DNA of 64,000 nt from Azospirillum oryzae (GTDB lineage: Bacteria; Pseudomonadota; Alphaproteobacteria; Azospirillales; Azospirillaceae), in contig NZ_FXAK01000007.1 of assembly GCF_900177515.1 (NCBI RefSeq), forward strand, positions 2,650,501-2,714,500, written 5' to 3'. Shown in pieces: positions 46,814-55,483 of this stretch. The translations under genes were made by a program, and so were the position numbers. The notes beneath the pieces are model-generated. The model had not been told where the DNA came from. It saw only the letters and a program-made list of their open reading frames with translations, and ran no database searches. Positions within the stretch are counted from its first letter, which is position 1, and each line of letters begins with the position of its first letter.

Positions 46814-47605
46814 ATGGCCGGCACCATCACTCTGACCCGCGATGGCGTGGTCGCGACCCTGACCCTGTCCAACCCGGACAAGCTGAACGCCTTCGACAAG
46901 CCGATGTGGCACGCCCTGATCGGCCACCTGGCCGCGCTTGAAGCCGACGAGGGAACCCGCGTCGTGGTGATGCGCGGCGGCCCCGGCTCCACCGGGTCCC
47001 GCACCTTCTCCCCCGGCGCCGACATCTCGGAGTTCGAGAGCGAGCGCAACAGCCCCGAACAGGGCGCCGGCTATGGCGACCTGATGGACGAGGGGCTGGA
47101 CGGGCTGCGGTCCTTGCGCCACCCGGTTCTGGCTGCCATCGACGGTCCCTGCTGCGGCATCGGTCTGGCGGTGGCGCTGGCCTGCGACCTCAGGGTCTGT
47201 TCGGAAAGCAGCCGCTTCGGCGTTCCGGTCAGCCGGCTCGGCATCTCCATGGGCCCGACGGAGCTGAAGCTGGTCGCCGACGTCGCCGGCGGTCCGGCGG
47301 CGCTGGAGATCCTGCTGGAGGGCCGCGTCTTCGGTGCCGCCGAGGCCAAGGACAAGAACCTCGTCCACCGGGTCGTCGCGGACGAAGGCTTTGAGGCGGA
47401 GATCGCCGCCACGATCCAGCGTATCGCCGCCGGCGCACCACTGGCAGCCACCCTGCACAAGCGCTACGTCCGCCGCCTGTCCGACCCGGCGCCGCTGACC
47501 GAGGCGGAGATCGCCGAATGCTACCGCTGCTTCGGCACCGAAGACTTCCGCGAGGGCTACCGCGCCTTCCTGGAGAAGCGGAAGCCGGTGTTTACCGGGC
47601 GCTGA
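46814..47605 (+). CDS. Enoyl-CoA hydratase/isomerase-family protein
   Basis: A 263-residue crotonase-fold protein: VATLTLSNPDKLNAFDKPMW, the CoA-oxyanion segment TFSPGADISEFES, IDGPCCGIGLAVALACDLRVCSESSRFGVPVSRLGIS. The usual second catalytic Glu lies in or near the GISMGPTEL segment. Could hydrate enoyl-CoA or act as an isomerase; the substrate is unknown. The ATG at 46814 has GGAGAG seven bases upstream. Confidence 0.93.
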   Translation: MAGTITLTRDGVVATLTLSNPDKLNAFDKPMWHALIGHLAALEADEGTRVVVMRGGPGSTGSRTFSPGADISEFESERNSPEQGAGYGDLMDEGLDGLRSLRHPVLAAIDGPCCGIGLAVALACDLRVCSESSRFGVPVSRLGISMGPTELKLVADVAGGPAALEILLEGRVFGAAEAKDKNLVHRVVADEGFEAEIAATIQRIAAGAPLAATLHKRYVRRLSDPAPLTEAEIAECYRCFGTEDFREGYRAFLEKRKPVFTGR

Positions 47606-47634
47606 TCTTTGGGAATGGTGTGGTCGCGGATTAC

Positions 47635-47785
47635 AAGATCGACACGGATGTCACGGATTTAGACACGGATTACACGGATTTTCCTTGATCGTGACGACGC
47701 CCAGGCTCTTCCCGTCAGACTGCCACCCGGGCAACGCCACATCCGTGAATTCCGTGCTTCAATCCGTGACATCCGTGTCGATCTT
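47635..47785. repeat. 151-bp palindromic element with perfect 25-bp ends
   Basis: The first 25 bases (AAGATCGACACGGATG then TCACGGATT, 47635-47659) are exactly reverse-complementary to the last 25 (47761-47785). Inside are further ACACGGAT copies and ATCCGTG complements. The 307-base gap between the hydratase and the exporter gene contains nothing else recognisable. No ORF for a transposase is present, so it is a MITE- or REP-like element rather than an IS. Confidence 0.85.
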
Positions 47786-47912
47786 GCCCGCCGATCCCGC
47801 ACTCCCCGAGAAACAGCGCGCTTACGCATGGCAGGGCTTTCGCATGTGCGGTGGTCAATGCGGCGGAACGTCTCACATTCGTAGGGTTCCGCTCCCTGCC
47901 TGACGGTCCGTC

Positions 47913-49379
47913 ATGTCGCGCGTCACCCCGCTGATCATCGCCTGCGCCCTGTTCATGGAGAATCTCGACGCGACGGTGATCGCCACCGCGCTGCCGGCGA
48001 TCGCGCGGTCGATGGGCGAGGATCCGCTGCGGCTCAGTCTGGCGATGACCTCCTACATGCTGGCCCTGGCGGTGTTCCTGCCGGTCAGCGGCTGGGCGGC
48101 GGACCGCTACGGCGCGCGCACCGTCTTCGCCAGCGCCATCGGCGTCTTCACGCTGGGCTCGGTCGCCTGCGGCCTGTCGAACGGGCTGGCGGAACTGGTC
48201 GCCGCCCGCATCGTCCAGGGGATCGGCGGGGCGATGATGGTGCCGGTCGGCCGGCTGATCCTGCTGCGCACGGTGCCGAAGGACCAGCTGGTGACGGCGA
48301 TGGCGCGGATGACCCTGCCGGCGCTGATCGGGCCGGCGCTGGGGCCGCTGGTGGGCGGCGCGATCACCACCTATGCCTCCTGGCGCTGGATCTTCTTCAT
48401 CAACGTACCGATCGGGCTGGTCGGCATCGCCCTGGTGCTGGCGCTGATCCCCAACCTGAAGGAGGAGCAGCGCGACCCCTTCGACGCCCGCGGCTTCCTG
48501 TGGAGCGCCATCGCGCTGGCCGCCTTCATGTTCGGCTTCGAGAATGTCGGGCGCGACCTGCTGCCGGCCAGCGCGGTGGCGATCCTGCTGGCGGTGGCGC
48601 TGCTGGCGACGCTGGCCTATCTGCGCCATGCCCGCCGCGTGGCGCGGCCGGTGCTGGACCCGTCACTGTTCCGGCTGCCGACCTACCGCGCCTCGGTCCT
48701 CGGCGGCACGCTGTTCCGCATCGGCATCGGGGCGGTGCCCTTCCTGATGCCGGTGATGCTGCAGATCGGTTTCGGCCTGACCGCCTTCGAGTCGGGAGCC
48801 CTCACCTTCGCCGGGGCGGCGGGGGCGCTGACCATGAAGGCGCTGGCCGGCCCGATCCTGCGGCGCTTCGGCTTCCGTCTGGTGCTGACCCTCAACTCCC
48901 TGGTCAGCGGCGCGATCCTGGCCGGCTATGGCGCCTTCCGCCCCGACACGCCGCATCTGGTGATCCTGGGGGCACTGCTGCTGGGCGGCTTTTTCCGCTC
49001 GCTGCAGTTCACCGGCATGAACACGCTGAGCTACGCCGAGGTGCCGCAGGCGATGACCAGCCGGGCCAACACGCTCGCCAGCGTGATGCAGCAGCTGTCG
49101 CTGAGCCTGGGCGTCGCCGTCGGCGCCACCGCGCTGCACCTGACCACCCAATGGAGCGGCGGCGCCCTGACCCCGTCCTCCTTCGTTCCCGCCTTCCTGA
49201 CGGTGGGGCTGATGGCCTGCGCCTCCAGCCTGCCCTTCTGGCGCCTGCCCGCCGATGCCGGCGACGAGATCAGCGGACATATCGGCACCCCCCGCCCGGG
49301 AACGCCCCCCGAAACACGGCGTGACGCCGCCCGCAGCGCAACCGTCAAGGCCGCCGCCCTGACCGACGCCGCGGATTAG
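47913..49379 (+). CDS. DHA2-family MFS drug exporter
   Basis: A 488-residue transporter with fourteen predicted helices of the EmrB/QacA type: ENLDATVIATALPAIARSMG (motif D1), GWAADRYGARTVF (motif A), RIVQGIGGAMMVPVGRLIL, GPALGPLVGGAITTYASWRWIFFINVPIG (motif C), and RANTLASVMQQLSLSLGVAVGA. Expels drugs or organic cations with protons. The C-terminal tail is Thr/Ala-rich. No emrA-like partner is adjacent. Confidence 0.95.
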   Translation: MSRVTPLIIACALFMENLDATVIATALPAIARSMGEDPLRLSLAMTSYMLALAVFLPVSGWAADRYGARTVFASAIGVFTLGSVACGLSNGLAELVAARIVQGIGGAMMVPVGRLILLRTVPKDQLVTAMARMTLPALIGPALGPLVGGAITTYASWRWIFFINVPIGLVGIALVLALIPNLKEEQRDPFDARGFLWSAIALAAFMFGFENVGRDLLPASAVAILLAVALLATLAYLRHARRVARPVLDPSLFRLPTYRASVLGGTLFRIGIGAVPFLMPVMLQIGFGLTAFESGALTFAGAAGALTMKALAGPILRRFGFRLVLTLNSLVSGAILAGYGAFRPDTPHLVILGALLLGGFFRSLQFTGMNTLSYAEVPQAMTSRANTLASVMQQLSLSLGVAVGATALHLTTQWSGGALTPSSFVPAFLTVGLMACASSLPFWRLPADAGDEISGHIGTPRPGTPPETRRDAARSATVKAAALTDAAD

Positions 49380-49632
49380 CAAAGACGGGGGCGAATGGCC
49401 GCCGTCCCATTTCCGAGCATCGCAAACACCCCTATCCATTATACGGATATGCCCGGATCGCTGTGACTTCGGATGAGAATAATTCCGGCGATCATGATTA
49501 ATTTTCGTGCGAGTCGCTTTTACTAGCGCGTGCGTTCCGGGCGCGTTCCCGCTATAAACATGCATGGCGGCCATGCGCCGTCCTCAAGATAAACGGGAGG
49601 CTCCGGGCGGCTGCGCACCGGGGCGGGACAGC

Positions 49633-50526
49633 ATGATGGATTGGGACAAGCTGCGGGTATTCCACGCGGTGGCCGAAGCCGGCAGCTTCACGCATGCCGG
49701 CGAGACGTTGAACCTCAGCCAGTCGGCGGTCAGCCGCCAGATCAGCGCGCTTGAGGAAAGCCTGGGCGTTCCGCTGTTTCACCGCCACGCCCGCGGGCTG
49801 ATCCTGACCGAACAGGGCGAGCTGCTTCACCGCACCGCCCGCGACGTGTTCGCCAAGCTGTCGATGACCGAGGCGATGCTGACCGAAAGCCGGGAGCATC
49901 CCAAGGGACCGCTGCGGGTGACGACGACCGTCGCCTTCGGATCAACCTGGCTGACGCCGCGCATCAACGAATTCATGTCGATCTATCCCGACATCCAGCT
50001 GACGCTGCTGATCGACGACGACGAGCTGGATTTGGCGATGCGGGAGGCGGACATCGCCATCCGCATGAACACGCCGCGCCAGCCGGACCTGATCCAGCGG
50101 CATTTGATGTCGATCCGCTTCCATCTCTATGCCAGCCAGGGCTACCTGAAGAGGAAGGGTACGCCCAAGACGGCGGCCGAGCTGGACAGCCACGACCTGA
50201 TCACCTATCCGCCCGACGTGCGGGCCCCGATCCCGAACGTCAACTGGATCATGGAGGTGGGCGACCCCTCGCCCAACCGGAAGCCGATCCTGCAGGTCAA
50301 CAGCGTCTACGCCATCTATCGCGCGGTGGAGAGCGGGCTCGGCATCGGCGCGCTGCCCGACTTCCTGGTCGACAGCTTCTCCAAGGACGTGACCCGGATC
50401 CTGCCGGACGTCGACGGGCCGAAGGTCGATGCCTATTTCGTCTATGCCGAAGAATTGCGCCATTCCAAGCGCATCGCGGTCTTCCGCGACTTCCTGGTTA
50501 AAAAAGTGGCAGAAACTCCGTTCTAA
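49633..50526 (+). CDS. LysR-type transcriptional regulator
   Basis: A 297-residue LTTR: DKLRVFHAVAEAGSFTHAGETLNLSQSAVSRQISALEESLGVPLFHR and an effector domain with RVTTTVAFGSTWLTPRINEFM and SVYAIYRAVESGLGIGALPDFL. The ATG pair at 49633/49636 follows a GGGCGGGA sequence. A 253-base AT-richer region separates it from the upstream MFS gene. It is followed by a large terminator hairpin and then the sRNA candidate. Confidence 0.94.
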   Translation: MMDWDKLRVFHAVAEAGSFTHAGETLNLSQSAVSRQISALEESLGVPLFHRHARGLILTEQGELLHRTARDVFAKLSMTEAMLTESREHPKGPLRVTTTVAFGSTWLTPRINEFMSIYPDIQLTLLIDDDELDLAMREADIAIRMNTPRQPDLIQRHLMSIRFHLYASQGYLKRKGTPKTAAELDSHDLITYPPDVRAPIPNVNWIMEVGDPSPNRKPILQVNSVYAIYRAVESGLGIGALPDFLVDSFSKDVTRILPDVDGPKVDAYFVYAEELRHSKRIAVFRDFLVKKVAETPF

Positions 50527-50559
50527 CCACGAACATTTTTAGCGATCCTGTAAGAGAAT

Positions 50560-50622
50560 TGCCGAAATCGACGGCGCCCTTCCTACTTTCCGGAGCGGCA
50601 CCGTCAATTTCGGCATTTTTAT
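50560..50622 (+). terminator. Terminator of the LysR gene
   Basis: TGCCGAAATCGACGG (50560-50574) pairs with CCGTCAATTTCGGCA (50601-50615) with one mismatch, followed by TTTTTATT. The 26-base loop is unusually large, so it could instead be the 3' part of a short transcript. Confidence 0.75.
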
Positions 50623-50739
50623 TAGCCTTCTAAGGGTATTTTGAAGCCATGCGAGTCTTGCATGGTAGATTTATACATTTGTGCCTGGAAAGTTGGCAGC
50701 AGAATGGTCAAATTTTGACCGTTGGTTGTTGCGACGCAG

Positions 50740-50862
50740 CATCCGATGTTTCGTCCCGGAGGTCTCCCCTCCGGGGTTGGGTCCTCGGACCCAGCGTCTC
50801 CCAGACGTGAAGCCTCCCTGTTCAACTCGCCGCTAATCCAACGGGTTAGCGGCGGTTTTTTT
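50740..50862 (+). ncRNA. Small RNA candidate with four hairpins and CU-rich loops
   Basis: Successive stems: CCCGGAG-GTCTCCC-CTCCGGG (50756-50776), GGGTCC-TC-GGACCC (50779-50792), CGTCT-CCC-AGACG (50795-50807), then an unpaired CCTCCC, then the terminator GCCGCTAA...TTAGCGGC followed by seven Ts (50829-50862). Several loops carry CTCCC/CCTCCC, complementary to Shine-Dalgarno sequences. No ORF. The 5' end is estimated; transcription may start up to ~60 bases earlier, near a TATACA at 50672-50677. A perfect GGTCAAA-T-TTTGACC dyad lies upstream at 50706-50720. Confidence 0.6.
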
Positions 50863-51010
50863 ATGTGCGCAGGGGCTGGGGTCTCGCCGGGGGAATGATC
50901 GGACCGCATTGCCAATGTCCTGCGGCGGCGGACAAGTCACCGCCATGGCGCCGACGCACAAAGGGCCGCCCCATCGGACGGCCCCCTGTTCATGCTCGGC
51001 TGCCTGCCCT

Positions 51011-51625
51011 TCAAGCCGTCTCAACCAGTTCGAACTGCGCGGCGCGCTCGTTCACATTGGTGCGGATCCGCTCCAGCGCAGCCAGCGGAATGTCGATCTT
51101 CACGCAAGGCTCCTGAATGCGCGGATCGTCCCCCGGATAGAGCGCCTCGTACTCGGCGGCATTGTCGTAGGCCTGGCGGTTGTCAGCTTCGAGATAGGTC
51201 TCGACCGGCAGCCCCTCGGCATACATGCCGTCATGGCTGTCGAGTTCGATGTGGAAATATTCGATCTCCTCCATCGCATCGACTTGCCGAATCGACGACC
51301 CGTTGATCAGCAGGCGGGCCGAGACACCATACTCGCCGATCAGCAGCGCATGACCGGGGGAGATGTAGAGGTCGCGGGCGGGCACACCTTGGGCGATGGC
51401 GCCGCGGGCGATCCTGACCGGTAGGTGAACCTTGCGCAGATGATCGGTGTCGAAGGACGACCCCGCCAGCAGCCGCCGGCCGATCCAGCGGATCGCACGG
51501 AACTCGCCGGTCACCGAAGACTGGATCACATCGCCGATCTTCAGGCTTTCGACGGGCACATCGCCGAACATGGAACGGACATAAGTGCCGCGGAGGATGC
51601 AGGTTGGTGTCGGTTCGGGAGCCAT
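51011..51625 (-). CDS. Stand-alone Hint-domain (Hint_2) protein
   Basis: A 204-residue protein whose first ~150 residues match the Hedgehog/intein-type Hint_2 domain: CILRGTYVRSMFGDVPVESLKIGDVI (block A with catalytic-type Cys), IRWIGRRLL, HLPVRIARGAIAQGVPARDLYISPGHALLI (block B with the TxxH-like PGH) and AEGLPVETYLE. In other proteins it ends large secreted polypeptides; here nothing precedes it, so splicing or autocleavage has no N-terminal extein. It may be a domesticated or trans-acting fragment. No signal peptide. Confidence 0.85.
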   Translation of the reverse strand: MAPEPTPTCILRGTYVRSMFGDVPVESLKIGDVIQSSVTGEFRAIRWIGRRLLAGSSFDTDHLRKVHLPVRIARGAIAQGVPARDLYISPGHALLIGEYGVSARLLINGSSIRQVDAMEEIEYFHIELDSHDGMYAEGLPVETYLEADNRQAYDNAAEYEALYPGDDPRIQEPCVKIDIPLAALERIRTNVNERAAQFELVETA

Positions 51626-51759
51626 GGTCCGAAGTTTCCTATATCAATTGAAAGCCCTCCACCGGCCGCGCCAAACCTCTCGATGTCCGGCACGGCAGTG
51701 GCGCACTCCGAAAAGGTTACTCCGTCAAGCAATCGATGGGGCCGCGAAGTTGTGCGGAG

Positions 51760-51957
51760 TTACGACTGCCGGTGACCAATTGTCGCAGATGCGCCGGTCG
51801 CCGACTGCGGCATTTCGTCCGATTCCCGTCCCTCCAGCGCCGCCCGCGCAAGGGCGAGGATGTTGTCCAGCCGGATCACCAGTTCGTTCTCGCACAGGGC
51901 GGAACGTGCTGACGCGGCTTCACTTATGATTGCGCGCAAGGCGTCGTCCCGTGTCAT
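51760..51957 (-). CDS. Small hypothetical protein
   Basis: A 65-residue soluble protein: a helical N-terminal part (MTRDDALRAIISEAASARSA ... LARAALEG) and a polar tail. GGAGGTG six bases before the ATG at 51957 decides the start; upstream ATGs at 51975 or 52041 are poorly supported. No family recognised. It is divergent from the ribbon-helix-helix gene. Confidence 0.65.
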   Translation of the reverse strand: MTRDDALRAIISEAASARSALCENELVIRLDNILALARAALEGRESDEMPQSATGASATIGHRQS

Positions 51958-52099
51958 GCCCACCTCCGGTTTCATGCAGTCCGCTCGTCGCCCGAGCAGA
52001 CCCGGCCTCTCCGCCGCCCCATCGCCTGTGAAGAATTTCACAGCCGGCTTCCCGCCGATTCACATACCCATTTATGCATCGGCAACGGAGGGCTCCCCC

Positions 52100-52369
52100 A
52101 TGCACATGCGCAACATCAGGGTGAACGGCAAGCGGACCAGCATGAAGCTGATGCCGGTGGAGTGGGAGTCGCTCGAGGAAATCTGCGCCCGCGAGAACAT
52201 GACGATGAGCGAACTGGTTTCGAAGATCGATGCCGAACGCCAGGACTGCGACAATCTCACCGGCTGCGTCCGCGTCTATGCGCTGTGCTATTTCCGCAAG
52301 GCCGCCAGCCTGTCGGAGCCGATGCCTCGCCACCGCGCGCCGGCGGCCGTGGCCTTCGCGGCGGAATAA
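52100..52369 (+). CDS. Ribbon-helix-helix (RHH_4) protein
   Basis: An 89-residue protein: the RHH_4 pattern RNIRVNGKRTSMKLMPVEWESLEEICARENMTMSELVSKI, then VRVYALCYFRKA. RHH proteins bind DNA as dimers through the N-terminal strand. The ATG at 52100 has GGAGGG seven bases upstream; 52106 is possible. The C-terminal 20 residues are Pro/Ala-rich. No adjacent toxin gene is seen, so a regulatory role is more likely than an antitoxin role. Confidence 0.85.
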   Translation: MHMRNIRVNGKRTSMKLMPVEWESLEEICARENMTMSELVSKIDAERQDCDNLTGCVRVYALCYFRKAASLSEPMPRHRAPAAVAFAAE

Positions 52370-52549
52370 CCGCCCGGCCCATCCCGCATAAAATCTATCC
52401 CGCATAAGCGGTTCGCCGAAGCCCCGGCCGCCGGGGGTCCACCCATCGGACAGGACCCGTGGCGCCGCCACGGCCGGCACACCATGTTCGACGCAGGCCC
52501 CCTTACGGCGGCCACCCACCTTCCTTGCGTCGACCGAAGCGGTGTGCCG

Positions 52550-53194
52550 ATGCCGGATGCCCACCAGTTTCCCGTCTACAGCGCCGCCGAGCGGCGGGCG
52601 GATGCGGTCGTCCATGCCATCGGGGTAACGGCGGGCGTCGCCGGCTTCGTCTGGCTGCTGAACGCCGGCGTGTTCTCCGGCGCGGTTCCGGTCCGTACGG
52701 CGCTGGCGCTGGTCGTCTACGGCCTGGGGCTTGTGGGGATGCTGACGGCGTCGGCCGCCTACAACCTCGCCCCGCCCGGCCTGGGCAAGGCGCTGCTGCG
52801 GCGGATCGACCATGCCATGATCTTCGTGATGATCGCCGGCACCTACACGCCCTTCACGCTGGGCCTGGGCCAGGGGATTGGGCTGGGAGGCGCCGTATGG
52901 GGCGGAGCCGCCTTCGGCGCGGCGCTGAAGCTGCGCTTTCCGGGGCGCTTCAACCGGCTTGGGCTGGCGCTCTATCTCGGGCTCGGCTGGGCGGTGGTCA
53001 CCGCGCTGGAGCCATTGGGGACGGCATTGTCGGCCCCCGCCCTGTGGCTGCTGATCGCCGGCGGGCTGGTCTATACCGTCGGCGTCGTCTTCCACCTGAT
53101 GGAGCGCATGCCCTACAACAACGCGGTCTGGCACCTGCTGGTGCTGACCGCCGCCGGCTGCCACTTCGCCGCGATCACATTGGCGTTCCTTTGA
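52550..53194 (+). CDS. PAQR/HlyIII-family membrane protein
   Basis: A 214-residue seven-helix protein: YSAAERRADAVVHAIGVTAG, the metal-site region AAYNLAPPGLGKALLRRIDHAMIFVMIAGTYTPF and YNNAVWHLLVLTAAGCHF, with His/Asp ligands in RIDHAMI and VWHLL. The related human and fungal proteins are receptors or ceramidase-like hydrolases; bacterial members are uncharacterised. The start may be 52484 (22 residues longer); neither has a strong ribosome binding site. The stop lies inside a 15-bp repeat array. Confidence 0.88.
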   Translation: MPDAHQFPVYSAAERRADAVVHAIGVTAGVAGFVWLLNAGVFSGAVPVRTALALVVYGLGLVGMLTASAAYNLAPPGLGKALLRRIDHAMIFVMIAGTYTPFTLGLGQGIGLGGAVWGGAAFGAALKLRFPGRFNRLGLALYLGLGWAVVTALEPLGTALSAPALWLLIAGGLVYTVGVVFHLMERMPYNNAVWHLLVLTAAGCHFAAITLAFL

Positions 53195-53249
53195 TGGGCG
53201 CTTCTTTGATGGGCGCTTCTTTGATGGGTGTTTCTCTGATCGGCGTGTC
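53190..53249. repeat. Four 15-bp tandem repeats at the PAQR gene stop
   Basis: TTTGATGGGCGCTTC is exact at 53190-53204 and 53205-53219; copies at 53220-53234 and 53235-53249 carry two to four changes. The stop codon of the PAQR gene is in the first copy. Decay of identity along the array suggests expansion at its left end. Confidence 0.9.
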
Positions 53250-53327
53250 TCTGAAATGCCGGGGCCGCATGGGACAAGCGGCTGCCGATTCCGTATCTTC
53301 CCCGGATCACGATCCATGGGAAACAGG

Positions 53328-54866
53328 ATGGGCCGGGCAGTGATGGGCCAGAGAGACGTCGGAAGCCGATCGATCGGCCGTGCGATACTCGTGGGAGCGG
53401 CGTTGGCACTCCCGGTCATGGTTGCGACCGGCGCCGCGCGGGCCGAACCGTCCTTCGACTGCAAGGCGGCCGCCACGCCGGTGGAAAGGGCGATCTGCGC
53501 CGATCCCAAACTGGCCGATGCCGACCGCGAGATCGCCGACACCTACAAGACCCTGCAGGATCTGTTGGGCACCGCCGACCGCGAGCGGCTGCGCACCGAG
53601 CAGCGGGCCTGGCTGGCCCAGCGCAACCAGTGCGCGGCAGCACCCTCCCCCGGCGCCTGCCTGGGCCCGGTGCTGGACGCCCGCCGCACCGCTTTGTCCG
53701 AGTCGGTGCCCAAGGCGGTCGCCGCGTTGACCGCCATCGTCGACGGCATCGCCGCCGACCCGGCCGGCGCCGCCAAGCGGCTGGCCGAGATCCGCGGCGG
53801 GCTGGGCAAGGGGTGGAGCGCCTATCTGCTGCGCTTCGGCCCCTCTTCCGACCGCGCCAAGGCCGAGGCGCTGCTGCGCGAGGCCATCGCGGGCATCGAC
53901 GATTCCTATGCCCGCGAAACCGCGTCCGGTGTCGATCTCGCCACCGACGATGGCTTCCTCACCGCGCTCCGCGTCGTCAGCGACGATGTGGAGATGGCCT
54001 GGCCCTGTTCCGTGATGGAAAAGCGCGGGGCGGCGGCCTGGAAGGCGATGGAGCCGCTCTATGGCAGCAGCCGCGACAATTTCGGCGCCTATCCCGCCTG
54101 CCCCGACGACAACGCCCTGCTCGCCTCGCCGGCCTGGAAGGCAGTGGACGAGTTGTTCGCCCCGATGCTGGAGGCGGCCTCCAACCGCACCGGCACCATC
54201 CGCTTCGCCGCCTACCGCCAGATGGGCATCGACCGCATGAAGTCGGCGGTCGATCCGCGCCTGTTCGTCGCCGACGCACCGGCACTGGCGCCGCTGGTCA
54301 CGGACACCGCCGGCTGGTCAAACCCGCGCTGGGTCGCGCCCGGCTGGGGCGACCGCCTGCGCAAGGCGGTGGACGCCACGGTGACGGACTGGACGCCGCG
54401 GATCACCGCCCGCTACGGCATGGCCATGCCGGAGGCCCGCCGGGTGGCCGAGGCGGTGGCCGCGCAGGGGTTGAGCGGCAGCGTCGGCCTGATCACCGAC
54501 AATCTGGAACTCCAGAAAGACACCCGCCTCCCCGACTGGCTGCGCGGCAACTGGAGCTGGAGCGGCGCTGGGTCCGAGGACACGCCCTTCACTGGTCCCG
54601 CCGGAAAGGCGCGCATCGACGAGACCGCCATCTGCGTCGGCAGCGATTGCGGCGGCTATGACGTCGCCGGCCAGGGGGAGGACGCCCCCTTCGATCCCAA
54701 GGAGGTGCCGAAGGACGTCAAGCCCGCCCCCAATGCCGCCAAACAGGCGGTCAGCCTTGCCCCGGTATCGGCCGGCGCCAGCCTGACAATCGTCCCGCTC
54801 GCTGGCGGCAATCTGCTGGTCGCCGGTACGGCCAAGCCGGTGGTGCTGAAGCGCGAAGGGAAATAG
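53328..54866 (+). CDS. Exported protein with LprI-like N-terminal domain
   Basis: A ~512-residue protein with a signal peptide (SIGRAILVGAALALPVMVATGAARA). Residues ~40-110 match the lysozyme-inhibitor LprI/DUF1311 type: FDCKAAATPVERAICADPKLADADREI, RTEQRAWLAQRNQC and PGACLGPVLDARR with paired cysteines. The remaining ~380 residues are not recognised; they contain cysteine pairs (WPCSVMEKR, AYPACPDD, TAICVGSDCGG). Starts at 53316 or 53343 are also possible. Confidence 0.8.
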   Translation: MGRAVMGQRDVGSRSIGRAILVGAALALPVMVATGAARAEPSFDCKAAATPVERAICADPKLADADREIADTYKTLQDLLGTADRERLRTEQRAWLAQRNQCAAAPSPGACLGPVLDARRTALSESVPKAVAALTAIVDGIAADPAGAAKRLAEIRGGLGKGWSAYLLRFGPSSDRAKAEALLREAIAGIDDSYARETASGVDLATDDGFLTALRVVSDDVEMAWPCSVMEKRGAAAWKAMEPLYGSSRDNFGAYPACPDDNALLASPAWKAVDELFAPMLEAASNRTGTIRFAAYRQMGIDRMKSAVDPRLFVADAPALAPLVTDTAGWSNPRWVAPGWGDRLRKAVDATVTDWTPRITARYGMAMPEARRVAEAVAAQGLSGSVGLITDNLELQKDTRLPDWLRGNWSWSGAGSEDTPFTGPAGKARIDETAICVGSDCGGYDVAGQGEDAPFDPKEVPKDVKPAPNAAKQAVSLAPVSAGASLTIVPLAGGNLLVAGTAKPVVLKREGK

Positions 54867-55008
54867 ACCGATCCGGGCGCCGGCCCTGCTCTCCCCGGGG
54901 AACGCGAAAATCCCGAACGCGAAAGTCTTGCCTGCATCGTTCGGGTAGGCGACACTTCGCGGCGCGTGCTGCGGTTGCGGAACCGGGCGCGGCTTTCCGG
55001 GGGGAGGC

Positions 55009-55467
55009 ATGGCACGGAACCTCAAGGCGCTCGGGTTGTGGCGCACCGCGCTGGTCGCCAGCGTCCGCAAGGACGCGCCGGACCTGTCGGCGCGGCAGCT
55101 GGCGATCCTTCTCCAGGTCTATCTGACCGACCCGCCGCACACCGTGCGCGGTCTGGCATCCCTGCTGAACATCTCGAAACCGGCGGTGACCCGCGCGCTC
55201 GACCGCCTGTCGGTGCTGGGCTTCGTCAAGCGCAAGCGCGATGCGGAGGACAAGCGCAACGTGCTGGTCCAGCGCACCGTGAAGGGCAGCGTCTATCTGT
55301 CCGATTTCGCCGAGCTGGTGATCGCCGCCGGCGCGGTGGCACCGGAGGACATGGCCCGCATCCGGGCCGACGAGGAACTGGCCGCCGCCGCCAAGGCAAG
55401 GCTGGAGGCGGCGTTGCAGGATGTGCCGACGCGGGAGGCCGCCGCACTGGAAGCCTCCGCGCCCTGA
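55009..55467 (+). CDS. MarR-family winged-helix regulator
   Basis: A 152-residue regulator: LSARQLAILLQVYLTDPPHTVRGLASLLNISKPAVTRALDRLSVLGFVKRKRDAEDKRNVLVQRT, the full MarR wHTH, then a C-terminal dimerisation region. The ATG follows GGGGGGAGG. It is convergent with the 2-hydroxyacid dehydrogenase and has no obvious adjacent target gene. Confidence 0.93.
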   Translation: MARNLKALGLWRTALVASVRKDAPDLSARQLAILLQVYLTDPPHTVRGLASLLNISKPAVTRALDRLSVLGFVKRKRDAEDKRNVLVQRTVKGSVYLSDFAELVIAAGAVAPEDMARIRADEELAAAAKARLEAALQDVPTREAAALEASAP

Positions 55468-55483
55468 GTGGTCCTTCCCGCCC

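Noticed and set aside
47685..47903. Short open frame in the gap before the MFS exporter
   Set aside because: It runs through the palindromic element, has no ribosome binding site and no recognisable protein features.
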